Shown here one piece after another: positions 8,637 to 17,390 of a stretch of 64,000 bases of DNA; position 1 is the first letter of the stretch, and the number at the start of each line of letters is the position of its first letter. The notes beneath the pieces were generated by a model. It saw only the letters and a program-made list of their open reading frames with translations, had not been told where the DNA came from and ran no database searches. Origin of the DNA: Devosia neptuniae (GTDB lineage: Bacteria > Pseudomonadota > Alphaproteobacteria > Rhizobiales > Devosiaceae); the NCBI RefSeq assembly GCF_025452235.1, contig NZ_CP104965.1:1178001-1242000 (forward strand). Direction: 5' to 3'. A program made the translations under genes and the position numbers.

Positions 8637-9239
8637 ATGGCCGCCCAAATGCTTGCCAAGCTCGCCGCCATGGTCGGGCTGGGCCTGATGCTCACCGGCT
8701 GTATCGACGCCAAGGTGGATATCGCGCTGACCAGCCCGACCACGGCCAAGGCCAGCCTCACCCAGGTCATGGCGGCCGATTTCTATGCCATGCTCAAGAT
8801 GAATTCGGGCCCCGCCGGCAGCAAGGACGATGACCGTTTCTGCACCCGCGGCAAGCTCACCGAAAACCCGGATGGCAGCGCCACCTGTCTGGTCGATCAG
8901 GAAGGGCGCTTTGCCAGCCTCGACCTCGGCGAAGTGGAAGCGCCGGTGCATTTCCGCAGCGCCGGACGCGGGCTGGTGCGGATCTCGGTTTCAACCACCG
9001 AGATGAAGACCGAAGTGGATATGGGCGAGGAGCTGGATGCCGAGACCAAGCAGATGCTCGATGCTTTCTTTGCCAAGCGCACCATCACCCTGCGCTTTTC
9101 CGGCCTTTCCGTCACCGAGACCAATATGAAACGCTCCCCCGATGGCTCGTCCGCCGAAATGGTCATCCCGATTCTCGACCTGATCGATGGCACCGCCGTG
9201 CTGCCCGACGAGATCTATGCCGTGGTGCGCGCGCCATGA
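8637..9239 (+). CDS. Putative lipoprotein of unknown function
   Basis: 200 codons. The N-terminus [22 protein letters not shown] is a lipoprotein signal with lipobox LTGC, so Cys22 should be lipidated. The rest is soluble and mixed: [19 protein letters not shown], then a small Cys pair region (FCTRGKL, SATCLVD) and a C-terminal part rich in acidic residues. AAGAGGACG lies just upstream of the ATG. It sits between ubiB and dut, where many relatives carry coaBC. No family recognised. Confidence 0.8.
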   Translation: MAAQMLAKLAAMVGLGLMLTGCIDAKVDIALTSPTTAKASLTQVMAADFYAMLKMNSGPAGSKDDDRFCTRGKLTENPDGSATCLVDQEGRFASLDLGEVEAPVHFRSAGRGLVRISVSTTEMKTEVDMGEELDAETKQMLDAFFAKRTITLRFSGLSVTETNMKRSPDGSSAEMVIPILDLIDGTAVLPDEIYAVVRAP

Positions 9240-9282
9240 ATGTCCGGATTGGCTTGCGCTTTTTCAAGGACGGAGTGCAGTG

Positions 9283-9753
9283 ATGGCTGAGGCCCCATTT
9301 TCCATCGGTCTGGTCTGGCTTGCCCATGGCGAGGGCCTGCCCTTGCCGGCGCGGCAAAGCGCGGGGGCGGCGGGGATGGACCTTGTCGCGGCCTTGCCCC
9401 AAGGCGACACTCTGGTGCTGGCGCCCGGCAAGCGGGCCTTGGTGCCCTGCGGCTTTGCCATGGCCCTGCCCGAGGGCTACGAGGCGCAGGTGCGGCCGCG
9501 CTCCGGCCTCGCGGTCAAGTTTGGCATTACCGTGCTCAATGCGCCCGGGACGATCGACGCCGATTATCGCGGTGAGGTCATGGTACCCCTGATCAACCTG
9601 GGCGAAGATGATTTCGCGGTGCGGCGCGGCGACCGCATCGCCCAGATGGTGGTCGCGCCGGTCAGTGACGTGCGGTTCAGGCTTGAGGAGACGCTGGATG
9701 AAACGGAACGCGGCGCCAATGGATTTGGCTCGACTGGCCGTAGCCTGGGCTAG
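9283..9753 (+). CDS. dut: dUTP diphosphatase (dUTPase)
   Basis: 156 codons. It hydrolyses dUTP to dUMP and PPi, keeping uracil out of DNA. The five trimeric-dUTPase motifs are visible: [43 protein letters not shown] and the C-terminal ANGFGSTG. The start at 9283 is supported by AAGGACGGAG 8-17 bases upstream. The 3' end overlaps the next gene's start by about 55 bases. Confidence 0.96.
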   Translation: MAEAPFSIGLVWLAHGEGLPLPARQSAGAAGMDLVAALPQGDTLVLAPGKRALVPCGFAMALPEGYEAQVRPRSGLAVKFGITVLNAPGTIDADYRGEVMVPLINLGEDDFAVRRGDRIAQMVVAPVSDVRFRLEETLDETERGANGFGSTGRSLG

Positions 9754-10447
9754 CGCCCTGCTGATGCTGCTGGCCGTGCCCGCCTGGGCCGGTGATCGGG
9801 CGGGCATCGACTTCATCGGCTTTTCCGAGGATGGCGGTTTTTTTGCCTTTGAGGAATTCGGCATCCAGGATGGCTCGGGCTTTGCCTATGCCAATCTCTA
9901 TGTGATCGACATGGCGCGCGACGCTTGGGTCAAGGATACCCCAGTCCGCATCCGAGTGGACGACGAGACCATTAGCCTGGCCGAAGTCCGCAAACGGGCG
10001 CAACGCCAGGCCAAGCCGGTGCTGGATCGGCTGGGGATCGATGGGGCGGTCGAAGTGCTGGCGCTCAATGGCGATGGTGCGCTGGACAGCAATCCGGGTG
10101 AGTTGAATTTCGGCCTGCCCGGCTATGGCCGCGACGAGCCGCGCGGCGATTATCGGCTCAGCCTGGCCAGCCATATCGTCACCTCCCCGCTGCCCTGCGC
10201 CGACTGGTTCAGCATGCCGCCCATGGGCTATCAGCTGACATTGAGCGAGGGTGAGAACGCGCGCCTGGTGCATGACGAGGACAGCATCCCCGAATCGCGC
10301 GGCTGTGCGCAGGAATATCGGCTCTATGCGGTGCTGCAGCCCTTCTGGGCGCAGGAGATCGACAAGGCCGTGGCCATTGTCGCTGTCTATCCCGGCGGCT
10401 TTGAGGGGCCCGACCGGCGCTTCATCGCCGTGCCGCTGGGCGACTAG
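9698..10447 (+). CDS. DUF2259 family secreted protein
   Basis: 249 codons. A signal peptide ([15 protein letters not shown]) starts near residue 15. The mature part has the features I associate with the DUF2259 family of predicted secreted proteins: [24 protein letters not shown] near the mature N-terminus and a region [21 protein letters not shown]. Function unknown. The start could be ATG 9698 (within dut) or 9719. Its stop is 1 base before the next start, so dut, this gene and the next look like one unit. Confidence 0.7.
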   Translation: MKRNAAPMDLARLAVAWASALLMLLAVPAWAGDRAGIDFIGFSEDGGFFAFEEFGIQDGSGFAYANLYVIDMARDAWVKDTPVRIRVDDETISLAEVRKRAQRQAKPVLDRLGIDGAVEVLALNGDGALDSNPGELNFGLPGYGRDEPRGDYRLSLASHIVTSPLPCADWFSMPPMGYQLTLSEGENARLVHDEDSIPESRGCAQEYRLYAVLQPFWAQEIDKAVAIVAVYPGGFEGPDRRFIAVPLGD

Positions 10448-10448
10448 C

Positions 10449-11162
10449 ATGGTGTTTTCGCCCGAGGAAAGCCGCCGCTATGCCCGCCACCTGGTGCTCA
10501 AGGGCATGGGCGGGGGCGGCCAGCAGGCACTGCAACGCGCCCGCGTGCTGGTAGTGGGCGCCGGCGGGCTGGGCAGCCCGGTCATCGCCTATCTCGCGGG
10601 AGCGGGCGTGGGGGCGCTGGGTATTGTCGATCACGACAGCGTCTCGCTCTCCAACCTGCAGCGGCAGGTGATCCACACTACGGCGGGCATCGGCACCGGC
10701 AAGGTGGTGAGCGCCGCCGCCTTTGCCCAGGGGCTCAATCCCCATGCCGGCATCGTGCCCCATGCCGAGCGGCTGGATGCCAGCAATGTCGATCGGCTGG
10801 TGGAGGCTTATGACCTGGTGCTCGACGGCACCGATAATCTGGTTACTCGCCGCATCGTGGCGGCAGCAGCCGAGCGCCTGGGCAAGCCGCTGGTCTCCGG
10901 CGCCGTCTCGATGTTTGACGGCCAGGTCACGGTCTTCGCGCCGGGTGGACCCGGCTTTGCCGCGCTCTATCCCGAGGACGCCAGCGATGATGACCTGCCA
11001 AGCTGCGAGGCCACCGGCATATTGGGGCCGCTGACCGGGGTGATCGGCACGCTGATGGCCATGGAAGCCATCAAGCTCATCACCGGCATCGGCACGCCAC
11101 TGATCGGGCGGGTGTTGACCTATGATGGCAAGGATGCCCGGTTTTCGGAGTTTTCGTATTAG
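10449..11162 (+). CDS. MoeB/ThiF-family adenylyltransferase, atypical (no zinc cysteines)
   Basis: 237 codons. The family adenylates the C-terminal Gly-Gly of ubiquitin-like sulfur carriers (MoaD, ThiS). Seen: RYARHLVLKGMGGGGQQAL, nucleotide-binding VVGAGGLGSPVIAYL, SLSNLQRQVIHTT with the conserved Asn, Arg and Gln, and DGTDNLVTRR. The usual CxxC zinc pair (as in PCYRCL) is replaced by GPGFAALYPEDAS, and the C-terminal Cys pair is also missing. The single Cys in PSCEATGILGPL is kept. The partner carrier is not in this window, so MoeB versus ThiF cannot be decided. Confidence 0.8.
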   Translation: MVFSPEESRRYARHLVLKGMGGGGQQALQRARVLVVGAGGLGSPVIAYLAGAGVGALGIVDHDSVSLSNLQRQVIHTTAGIGTGKVVSAAAFAQGLNPHAGIVPHAERLDASNVDRLVEAYDLVLDGTDNLVTRRIVAAAAERLGKPLVSGAVSMFDGQVTVFAPGGPGFAALYPEDASDDDLPSCEATGILGPLTGVIGTLMAMEAIKLITGIGTPLIGRVLTYDGKDARFSEFSY

Positions 11163-11185
11163 GCCGGTGCTTGCGGAAGCATCGC

Positions 11186-11330
11186 ACCCCTCACCCTGTA
11201 ATTTCTTCTGGACGAAGAAATCACTGTCCCTCTCCCACAAGGGGCGAGGGTTGGCTCCGCGTTCAGCCTAACCACCAAGCCCCCTTCTCCCCTCGTGGGA
11301 GAAGGTGCCCGAAGGGCGGATGAGGGGGCC
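11186..11330. repeat. Intergenic palindromic repeat, family A
   Basis: Holds CACCCCTCACCCTG, an inner inverted repeat ATTTCTTCTGGACGAAGAAAT (11199-11219), CCCTCTCCCACAAGGGGCGAGGG, and at the right CCCTTCTCCCCTCGTGGGAGAAGG. It lies between two convergent genes and may serve as a bidirectional terminator. Confidence 0.75.
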
Positions 11331-11354
11331 CACTTCTAGTGCCTCGCGGGTAGA

Positions 11355-12581
11355 CTAAGCATCAATATGCTTGAACACCAGCGCGGCATTGGTGCCGCCA
11401 AAGCCGAATGAATTGCTCAACACCACACCCAGATCCACATCGTCGCGGCGCTGGCGCAGGATGGGCATGTCTTCAAAGGCCGGGTCGAGATTTTCGATAT
11501 TGGCGCTGGCCGCGATGAAACGATGCTTCATCATCAGGATCGAATAGATCGCTTCATGCACGCCGGTGGCGCCCTGGCTGTGCCCGGTCAGCGATTTGGT
11601 GGCCGAAATGGGCGGGCATTTGCCGGCATCGCCGAAGACCGCGCGGATGGCCTCGATTTCCTTGAGGTCGCCCACCGGGGTCGAGGTGGCGTGCGGATTG
11701 ATATAGTCGACCTTGGGGCCGACATTTTTCAGCGCCATCTGCATGCAGCGCGCCGCGCCCTCGCCTGAGGGGGCGACCATGTCGAGGCCGTCCGAGGTCG
11801 CGCCATAGCCGACCAGTTCCGCCCAGATCCTGGCGCCGCGCGCCTTGGCGTGTTCGTATTCCTCGAGTACCAGAACGCCCGCGCCGCCCGAGATGACAAA
11901 GCCGTCGCGTGCCACGTCATAGCAGCGCGAGGCCTTTTCCGGCGTGTCGTTGAAATTGGAGCTCATGGCGCCCATGGCGTCGAACAGGTTGGACAGCGTC
12001 CAGTCGAGATCTTCATGGCCACCGGCAAACACCACGTCCTGCTTGCCCAGCATAATCTGTTCCATGCCATTGCCGATGCAATGCTTGGAGGTCGCACAGG
12101 CGGCAGTGATGGAATAATTGACGCCCTTGATGCCGAACGCGGTGGCCAATGTGGCCGAGGCGGTCGAGCCCATGGCCTTGGGCACGGCGAGCGGCCCGAT
12201 GCGCTTGGGGCTGGTATTCTTGCGGGTCGTGTCGGCCGCTTCGACAATGGTGCGGGTGGAGGAGCCGCCCGAGCCCATGACAATGCCGGTCATGGGGTTG
12301 GAAATGTCGCTCTCTTCGAGCCCTGCATCGGCAATGGCCTGCTGCATGGCCAGGTAATTCCAGGCGGCGCCACGGCCCATGAAGCGGGTGACACGGCGGT
12401 CGAGCAATTCGAACGGATCGAGGTGCGGATCGCCCTTGACCTGGCTGCGGAAGCCCAGTTCGGCCTGGTCCTCGGCAAACACAATGCCGGGCTTGGCGGC
12501 CTTTAGGCTGGCGGTGACCTCGTCCAGGCTATTGCCGATCGAGGAAATGATACCCATGCCGGTGACGACAACTCGTCTCAT
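11355..12581 (-). CDS. fabB: Beta-ketoacyl-ACP synthase I
   Basis: 408 codons. It condenses malonyl-ACP with acyl-ACP and is needed for unsaturated fatty acids. Seen: [21 protein letters not shown], the nucleophile Cys162 in [20 protein letters not shown] with the first active-site His, and TGHSQGATG with the second. It lies 89 bp after fabA on the same strand, forming the classical fabA-fabB pair. The downstream family A repeat probably ends transcription. Confidence 0.96.
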   Translation of the reverse strand: MRRVVVTGMGIISSIGNSLDEVTASLKAAKPGIVFAEDQAELGFRSQVKGDPHLDPFELLDRRVTRFMGRGAAWNYLAMQQAIADAGLEESDISNPMTGIVMGSGGSSTRTIVEAADTTRKNTSPKRIGPLAVPKAMGSTASATLATAFGIKGVNYSITAACATSKHCIGNGMEQIMLGKQDVVFAGGHEDLDWTLSNLFDAMGAMSSNFNDTPEKASRCYDVARDGFVISGGAGVLVLEEYEHAKARGARIWAELVGYGATSDGLDMVAPSGEGAARCMQMALKNVGPKVDYINPHATSTPVGDLKEIEAIRAVFGDAGKCPPISATKSLTGHSQGATGVHEAIYSILMMKHRFIAASANIENLDPAFEDMPILRQRRDDVDLGVVLSNSFGFGGTNAALVFKHIDA

Positions 12582-12670
12582 TGCAACCTCGCTCCGTCAA
12601 GTTCGGGGCGCCCTTAAGCTGGGCGCTTCGTATCGGTTTTCAAGTGAGGCGGATTGTCCGCCCCAAGCCA

Positions 12671-13201
12671 TCAGGCGCCCTTCTGGTCCTTGAGCTGGCT
12701 ATCGCTGAACAGGCCCACCCGCAGGTCCTTGGCCTCATAGATCACCTTGCCGTCGGCCTTGACCCAGCCATCGGCAATGCCCAGCGTCAGACGAGAGCGC
12801 ATGACGCGCTTGATGTCGATACCGTACTCGACCAATTTGACATCATCGGTCACTTGACCGGTAAACTTAATTTCACCGCCAAGGGCGCGGCCCTTGCCGG
12901 GCTGGCCGATCCAGCCGAGGAAAAAGCCGGTCATCTGCCACACCGCGTCGAGCCCCAGGCATCCCGGCATCACCGGATCGCCGATGAAATGGCATTTGAA
13001 GAACCACAGGTCCGGATTGACGTCGAGCTCGGCCCGCACCTGGCCCTTGCCATAGGCGCCCCCGGTCTCGTCGATCTGGGTGATGCGGTCGAACATCAGC
13101 ATGGGCGGGGCGGGCAGGCGGGCATCCATCTGGCCCGGCAATTCGCCGCGGCCATGCGCCAAAAGCTCTTCATACCCAAATGCACTCTGCCGATCGGCCA
13201 T
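12671..13201 (-). CDS. fabA: 3-hydroxydecanoyl-ACP dehydratase/isomerase
   Basis: 176 codons. It introduces the cis double bond in the anaerobic unsaturated fatty acid path. His71 and Asp85 in [21 protein letters not shown] are the catalytic pair, at positions matching E. coli FabA. The start at 13201 ([14 protein letters not shown]) has GAGGGA upstream; an in-frame ATG at 13336 would add 45 Arg-rich residues and is not favoured. First gene of fabA-fabB, divergent from irr. Confidence 0.96.
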   Translation of the reverse strand: MADRQSAFGYEELLAHGRGELPGQMDARLPAPPMLMFDRITQIDETGGAYGKGQVRAELDVNPDLWFFKCHFIGDPVMPGCLGLDAVWQMTGFFLGWIGQPGKGRALGGEIKFTGQVTDDVKLVEYGIDIKRVMRSRLTLGIADGWVKADGKVIYEAKDLRVGLFSDSQLKDQKGA

Positions 13202-13316
13202 CAAAAGTCCCTCGGTTAACCCTAGGGCACGTCTCGTATAGAGGGCGGCCCGGAGGGTCAATAGAGCCGCCATACCGCCTTTGGCCGCACCATTGCCCCT
13301 GCGGCGCCTGTGACGC

Positions 13317-13345
13317 TTGTGCGAAAAAGCCGCCATAGCTATAAG
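13317..13345 (+). promoter_or_regulatory. Sigma-70-type promoter of irr
   Basis: TTGTGC (13317-13322), a 17-base spacer and TATAAG (13340-13345), placed about 40 bases before the irr start codon. Confidence 0.65.
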
Positions 13346-13387
13346 GAGCTTAGGTTTTCCGGCCCTTTGGTGAAGTAAAAGGACCCA

Positions 13388-13831
13388 ATGTCAGATCGTA
13401 CCCAGACCGCCCGGTCCGTTCCCTCGCGCAAGCCCTGCCTTACGGCCGTGTTGCGCATGGCCGGTCTCCGTCCGACCCGGCAGCGCGTGGCGCTGGCCGA
13501 ATTGCTGTTCGGCGGCCCGCACCGCCATGTCAGCGCCGAGCAATTGCATGACGAGGCGAGCCAGTCGCGCGTCAATGTTTCGCTCGCCACCATCTACAAT
13601 ACGCTGCACCAGTTCCACGAAGCGGGCCTGTTGCGCGAGGTGGCGGTGGATGCCTCGCGCTCCTATTTCGATACCGACACCTCCGACCACCACCACTTCT
13701 ATGTGGAAGACGAGCAGCGGATGATCGACATCCCCGCCAGCTCCGTCGAATTCGCCGCCCTCCCCGACGCCCCCAAGGGCATGAAGGTGAGCCATGTCGA
13801 CGTGGTCATCCGGGTGCGCAAGGCGCAGTAG
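13388..13831 (+). CDS. irr: Iron response regulator Irr (Fur superfamily)
   Basis: 147 codons. Irr is a haem-responsive regulator that represses or activates iron genes under iron limitation in Hyphomicrobiales. The winged helix ([30 protein letters not shown]) is followed by the Irr-type histidine cluster [13 protein letters not shown] Cys-Pro haem regulatory motif like that of Bradyrhizobium Irr is not seen; the only N-terminal Cys is in [14 protein letters not shown] precedes the start. Its position divergent from fabA is the common arrangement in this order. Confidence 0.93.
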   Translation: MSDRTQTARSVPSRKPCLTAVLRMAGLRPTRQRVALAELLFGGPHRHVSAEQLHDEASQSRVNVSLATIYNTLHQFHEAGLLREVAVDASRSYFDTDTSDHHHFYVEDEQRMIDIPASSVEFAALPDAPKGMKVSHVDVVIRVRKAQ

Positions 13832-13877
13832 GGGCTGGGCGCTGCCCTCCTCCGGGAGGGGCCTCTCTTCCCACAGG

Positions 13878-13957
13878 GTCATTCCCGCGAAAGCGGGAAC
13901 CTCTATTTTATCCAGCAATTTCAAACGGAGGTCCCCGCTTTCGCCGGGATGACACCG
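13878..13957. repeat. Intergenic inverted repeat, family B
   Basis: GTCATTCCCGCGAAAGCGGG (13879-13898) at the left and CCCCGCTTTCGCCGGGATGAC (13933-13953) at the right. Confidence 0.8.
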
Positions 13958-13993
13958 TGGCAGGCGCTTCGCTTTCGATAGATTTCGGCCGGC

Positions 13994-14032
13994 TTGACGC
14001 TCGAACCAGTCATGTAACATTATAAGTTACAT
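13994..14032 (+). promoter_or_regulatory. Promoter with overlapping 21-bp dyad operator
   Basis: A perfect inverted repeat ATGTAAC-N7-GTTACAT spans 14012-14032. TTGACG at 13994-13999 is a -35 candidate; the AT-rich centre of the dyad (ATTATAA) would supply the -10. A repressor bound here would block the promoter of the following methyltransferase gene. The half-site GTAAC also occurs in the dyads at 51668 and 52679, but the spacing differs. Confidence 0.6.
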
Positions 14033-14056
14033 TTAATGTCGAGTGGAGTCATGCGT

Positions 14057-14734
14057 ATGAAGCCGAACGCCTTTGATGGCCACGCCACCAGCGCCTATGC
14101 CGAGGGCCCACCGCGGCAGGTGCCGGGTTTTGCGAGCCTGCATCGCATGGTGGCGCTGCTGCTGGCGGAACGAGTGCCGGCAGATGGGCGCGTGCTGGTG
14201 CTGGGCGCAGGCGGCGGGTTGGAGCTCAAGGCACTGGCCGAGGCGCAGCCAGGCTGGTCCTTCCTGGGCGTCGATCCCTCGGCCGATATGCTGGCCTTGG
14301 CCAAACAGGCCATCGAGCCGCATGCCGGCCGCATGCAATTGCATCATGGCTATATCGAGGGCGCCCCGGATGGAGAATGCGACGGCGCCACGTGTCTCCT
14401 CACCTTCCATTTTATTCCGCGCGCAGAGCGGCTGGAGACGCTCCGCCAGATCCGCCGCCGCCTGAAGCCCGGCGCGCCTCTCCTGCTGGTCCATATCAGC
14501 TTTCCCCAGAGCGAGCCGGAGCGCAGCCAGTGGATCGCCCGCCACGTCGCCTATTCGGCCGCTCCAGGGACGGACCCGGCCCAGCTCGAAGCATCCCGGC
14601 AGGCCATCGGCAGCCGGCTCACCATTCTGGCGCCCGATGAAGAAGAAGCCATGCTGCGTGAAGCGGGATTTTCGGGTGTCAGCCTGTTCTATGCCGGGCT
14701 CAGTTTCAAAGGCTGGGTGGCCTATGCCGGCTGA
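14057..14734 (+). CDS. Class I SAM-dependent methyltransferase
   Basis: 225 codons. A Rossmann-type SAM motif is seen in VLVLGAGGGLELKALAE, followed by FLGVDPSADMLALAK (acidic ribose-binding position) and CLLTFHFIPRAERLETLRQIRRRLKPG. Substrate unknown. I chose ATG 14057 because GGAG lies 8 bases upstream; ATGs at 14036 and 14051 are in frame but less well placed. It is preceded by a strong dyad operator and stands alone, so it is probably an inducible single gene. Confidence 0.85.
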   Translation: MKPNAFDGHATSAYAEGPPRQVPGFASLHRMVALLLAERVPADGRVLVLGAGGGLELKALAEAQPGWSFLGVDPSADMLALAKQAIEPHAGRMQLHHGYIEGAPDGECDGATCLLTFHFIPRAERLETLRQIRRRLKPGAPLLLVHISFPQSEPERSQWIARHVAYSAAPGTDPAQLEASRQAIGSRLTILAPDEEEAMLREAGFSGVSLFYAGLSFKGWVAYAG

Positions 14735-14740
14735 CCCACC

Positions 14741-14992
14741 CTATTTCCGCAGGGTCTTGGCATAGGATTCCAGCACCGCGTTCATGCGGGTCTGGTAGCC
14801 CTTGCCGGTGGCCTTATAGGCCTCGAGAACTGACTTCTTGACGCGCAATGTCACCTGCTGCGTGCCGTCCGGCTCGACCAATTGGGCATTGGCCCAAAAT
14901 TGTTCGTCCAGTTCGGGGATGTCGCTATAGTCGATCTGCTCGTCGCGGCGCTTGGCCAGTTCGGCCAGACGTTTATCGGAGATGGTCGTCAT
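14741..14992 (-). CDS. brnA: BrnA-type antitoxin
   Basis: 83 codons. The N-terminal part is charged (MTTISDKRLAELAKRRDEQ) with the typical SDIPELDEQFWANAQLV. The C-terminal part QVTLRVKKSVLEAYKATGKGYQTRMNAVLESY is the ribbon-helix-helix DNA-binding domain of BrnA antitoxins. It follows the toxin gene and overlaps its 3' end by 20 bases, the normal BrnTA order. By family knowledge it binds BrnT and autoregulates the operon. Confidence 0.88.
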   Translation of the reverse strand: MTTISDKRLAELAKRRDEQIDYSDIPELDEQFWANAQLVEPDGTQQVTLRVKKSVLEAYKATGKGYQTRMNAVLESYAKTLRK

Positions 14993-15248
14993 AAATCGTC
15001 CTTTCCCGCTGGTTGGCCAGTCGCGCTGAGATGATGCGAGTGGTGCCATTACGGTCGGTATGCACCACCGTGACCGCCACGATTCCGCTTATCAGGCCGA
15101 TGCTCACAATTCTGGTCTCGCCATAGTCGAGACGGGTATCGACCCAGGAAAAGACCGGACCGGCGAAAATCAGTTGCGCTTCCTCAAAGCTGATACCGTG
15201 CTTGAGCCGGTTGGCGCGGTTCTTGGCCTCGTCCCATTCATATGGCAT
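14973..15248 (-). CDS. brnT: BrnT-type toxin (ribonuclease fold)
   Basis: 91 codons. The start MPYEWDEAKNRANRLKHGISFEEA and the end RIISARLANQRERTIYDD are the BrnT family signatures (WDxxKxxxNxxKHGxxF and R-I-ISAR). BrnT proteins are RelE-like and cleave RNA. It is first in a two-gene unit with brnA and has a 14-bp palindrome just upstream. Confidence 0.9.
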   Translation of the reverse strand: MPYEWDEAKNRANRLKHGISFEEAQLIFAGPVFSWVDTRLDYGETRIVSIGLISGIVAVTVVHTDRNGTTRIISARLANQRERTIYDDHLR

Positions 15249-15262
15249 GAAATGTACCTACT

Positions 15263-15276
15263 ATTGTAGTTACAAT
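15263..15276. promoter_or_regulatory. Palindromic operator candidate of brnTA
   Basis: Perfect dyad ATTGTA-GT-TACAAT, 15 bases upstream of the brnT start codon. A ribbon-helix-helix antitoxin is expected to bind such a site for autorepression. Confidence 0.6.
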
Positions 15277-15419
15277 CAAGGTCGGGCGCATTATTTACCT
15301 GCGTTTGAAAACAATAGCAATGCCATGGCTGGGGCAGGAAAGCCTGCGAGCCAGAGTGACAAAGCCCACCTTCATCGCCCATATTGCGCCGGCGACGGAA
15401 ACAGCCTCAAGGGTGGCCG

Positions 15420-16256
15420 ATGAGCCAAAAGGTCAATCTCAACGCCTATTTCGAGCGAATCGGATTTGCCGGATCGATTGCGCCCAGCCTGGCGACACTG
15501 GAATTGCTGCATGCGTTGCATCCTGCCGCCATCCCGTTTGAAAATCTGAGCCCCCTGCTCGGCCTGCCGGTGGCTTTGGACCAGCAGAGCCTGGAGAAGA
15601 AGCTGCTCGGCGAAAAGCGGGGCGGCTATTGCTTCGAGCACAATATGCTGCTCAAGCGCATGCTGGCCGAGCTCGATTATCCCGTGCGCGGGCTGGCCGC
15701 CAAGGTGCTGTGGAATGACCCTGAGGCGATCAAGGAGCGGCCCGACCATATGCTGGTCGCGGTCGATATCAATGCGGCCACCTATATTGCCGATGTCGGC
15801 TTTGGCGGACTAACGCTGACCGCGCCGCTGCGCCTGCGCGCCGATGTGGAGCAACAGACCCCGCACGAAACCTATCGCCTCACCGGGGGCGATCCAGAAT
15901 GGCGGCTCGAGGTGAAGCTGGGGGACGAATGGCGCGTGCTCTATAGCTTCACCACGCAGGAACGGGCCGACGCCGATTACGAACCGCTCAACGCAGTGCT
16001 CGCGGGCGATCCGGCTTCGCCCTTCACCAGGCAATTGCGGGTGGCATTGTCGCCCAAGGGGCAGCGCATCAGCCTGTTGAACAACCGCCTGACCATTGAA
16101 CCGCTCGAGGGCGAGCCCGAGCAGCGATTGCTGACCAGTGTCGTGGAAATGCGCGAAGTGCTGAGCGATATTTTTGGCATCGCCCTGCCGGTGGCCGATC
16201 TGCTCGACCCCAGGCTCGAAGTCATCCTGGCTGATGCCGGCGTGGCGGAGGTCTAG
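15420..16256 (+). CDS. nat: Arylamine N-acetyltransferase
   Basis: 278 codons. The enzyme moves acetyl groups from acetyl-CoA to arylamines or arylhydrazines. The catalytic triad is visible: Cys71 in KRGGYCFEHN, His110 in RPDHMLV and Asp125 in YIADVGFGG. The N-terminus NLNAYFERIGFAG and IPFENLSPLLG are family features. The start at ATG 15420 removes 12 Arg-rich residues of an open upstream frame. It abuts the next gene (stop then ATG without a gap), so nat, YdeI and DUF1697 genes are probably cotranscribed. Confidence 0.93.
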   Translation: MSQKVNLNAYFERIGFAGSIAPSLATLELLHALHPAAIPFENLSPLLGLPVALDQQSLEKKLLGEKRGGYCFEHNMLLKRMLAELDYPVRGLAAKVLWNDPEAIKERPDHMLVAVDINAATYIADVGFGGLTLTAPLRLRADVEQQTPHETYRLTGGDPEWRLEVKLGDEWRVLYSFTTQERADADYEPLNAVLAGDPASPFTRQLRVALSPKGQRISLLNNRLTIEPLEGEPEQRLLTSVVEMREVLSDIFGIALPVADLLDPRLEVILADAGVAEV

Positions 16257-16853
16257 ATGGCGCCCGTCGTCGTCCATCCCGACCGCGTCAAGGAATTTGC
16301 CGATTTCGACGCCTTCTATGACTGGCTCAAGGCCAATCATGACAGCGCCGAGGAAGTGTGGATCCGCATTTTCAAAAAGGCCAGCGGCATCCCGACCATC
16401 AGTCCGGTCGAGGCGATCGACGCGGTGCTGTGCTGGGGCTGGATCGATGGCATCCGCAAGAGCTGGGACGATGTCTCCTTCGTGCAGCGCTATTGCCCGC
16501 GCCGCGGCAAGAGCGTGTGGAGCCAGATCAATCGCGACAATGTTGCCCGCATGATCGCCGCCGGGAAGATGACCGAACATGGCCTGGCCCAGGTCGAAAA
16601 AGCCAAGGCCGACGGGCGCTGGGACGCCGCCTATACGATGAGCATGGAGCCGCCCGCCGAGCTGCTGGCCGCCATCGCCGCCAGCCCCAAGGCGCAGGCG
16701 GCCTATCAGACGCTGTCGGCGCAGAACCGGTTCGCGCTGACCTTTCGCACCCACAATATGAAGACCCCGGCCGGGCGCGCCAAAAAGATTGCCGATCTCG
16801 TCGCCATGCTGGAGCGGGGCGAGACGGTCTATCCGCAAAAGGGAAAGCCGTGA
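16257..16853 (+). CDS. YdeI/OmpD-associated family protein
   Basis: 198 codons. Seen: FYDWLKANHDSAEEVWIRIFKK, AIDAVLCWGWIDGIRKSWDD, QRYCPRRGKSVWSQINRDNVARM and a C-terminal Lys-rich KTPAGRAKKIADLVAMLERGE, the order typical of the YdeI family. Some members have been linked to bacteriocin tolerance, but the biochemical role is not settled. It overlaps the next gene's GTG by 4 bases. Confidence 0.85.
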   Translation: MAPVVVHPDRVKEFADFDAFYDWLKANHDSAEEVWIRIFKKASGIPTISPVEAIDAVLCWGWIDGIRKSWDDVSFVQRYCPRRGKSVWSQINRDNVARMIAAGKMTEHGLAQVEKAKADGRWDAAYTMSMEPPAELLAAIAASPKAQAAYQTLSAQNRFALTFRTHNMKTPAGRAKKIADLVAMLERGETVYPQKGKP

Positions 16854-17371
16854 GCCGCCACGTGGCGCTGCTGCGCGGCGTCAATCTGGGCAAACGGCAG
16901 GTCAAATCAGCGGACCTTGTCACAGCGTTCGAAGCGATGGGTTTTGCCAATGTCAAAACCCTGCTGGCCAGCGGCAATGTGCTGTTCGATGGCGAGGCGC
17001 CTGAACGCGACAGAATCGAGGCGGCACTGGAACGCCATTTCGGCTTCGAGATCGGCACCGTGCTGCGCAGCCAGGAGGAGATGCGGGCGCTGGTGGCGCG
17101 CGATCCGTTCAAGGGCCGCCTCGAGGATGCCGATACCAAGCTTTATGTGACGTTCCTGGCCGAGCCCGATGCGCGCACCCTGCCCATGCCCTGCGGCATT
17201 GCCGGCGATTTCGAAGTGGTCGACCTGACCGAGCGGGAAGTGTTCATGCTGGCCTTTCGCCTACCCAATGGGCGGTTTGGCCTCGGCATGGATCAGGTCA
17301 GCAAACATTTTGGCAGCAAGCGGCTCTGGACCTCGCGCAATTTCAATACCGTGCTAAAAGCCGCCGCATAA
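16850..17371 (+). CDS. DUF1697 family protein
   Basis: 173 codons from a GTG start. The start SRHVALLRGVNLGKRQVKSADLV, the segment LLASGNVLFDG and the end GSKRLWTSRNFNTVLKAA are the conserved blocks of DUF1697, a family of unknown function. The GTGA overlap with the YdeI-type gene suggests translational coupling. Confidence 0.85.
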   Translation: MSRHVALLRGVNLGKRQVKSADLVTAFEAMGFANVKTLLASGNVLFDGEAPERDRIEAALERHFGFEIGTVLRSQEEMRALVARDPFKGRLEDADTKLYVTFLAEPDARTLPMPCGIAGDFEVVDLTEREVFMLAFRLPNGRFGLGMDQVSKHFGSKRLWTSRNFNTVLKAAA

Positions 17372-17390
17372 TGCGCCAGGGAGGCCCCAT

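Noticed and set aside
6920..8770. 616-codon open frame antisense to ubiB
   Set aside because: Shadow frame rich in His/Gln/Arg; ubiB motifs are unmistakable on the plus strand.
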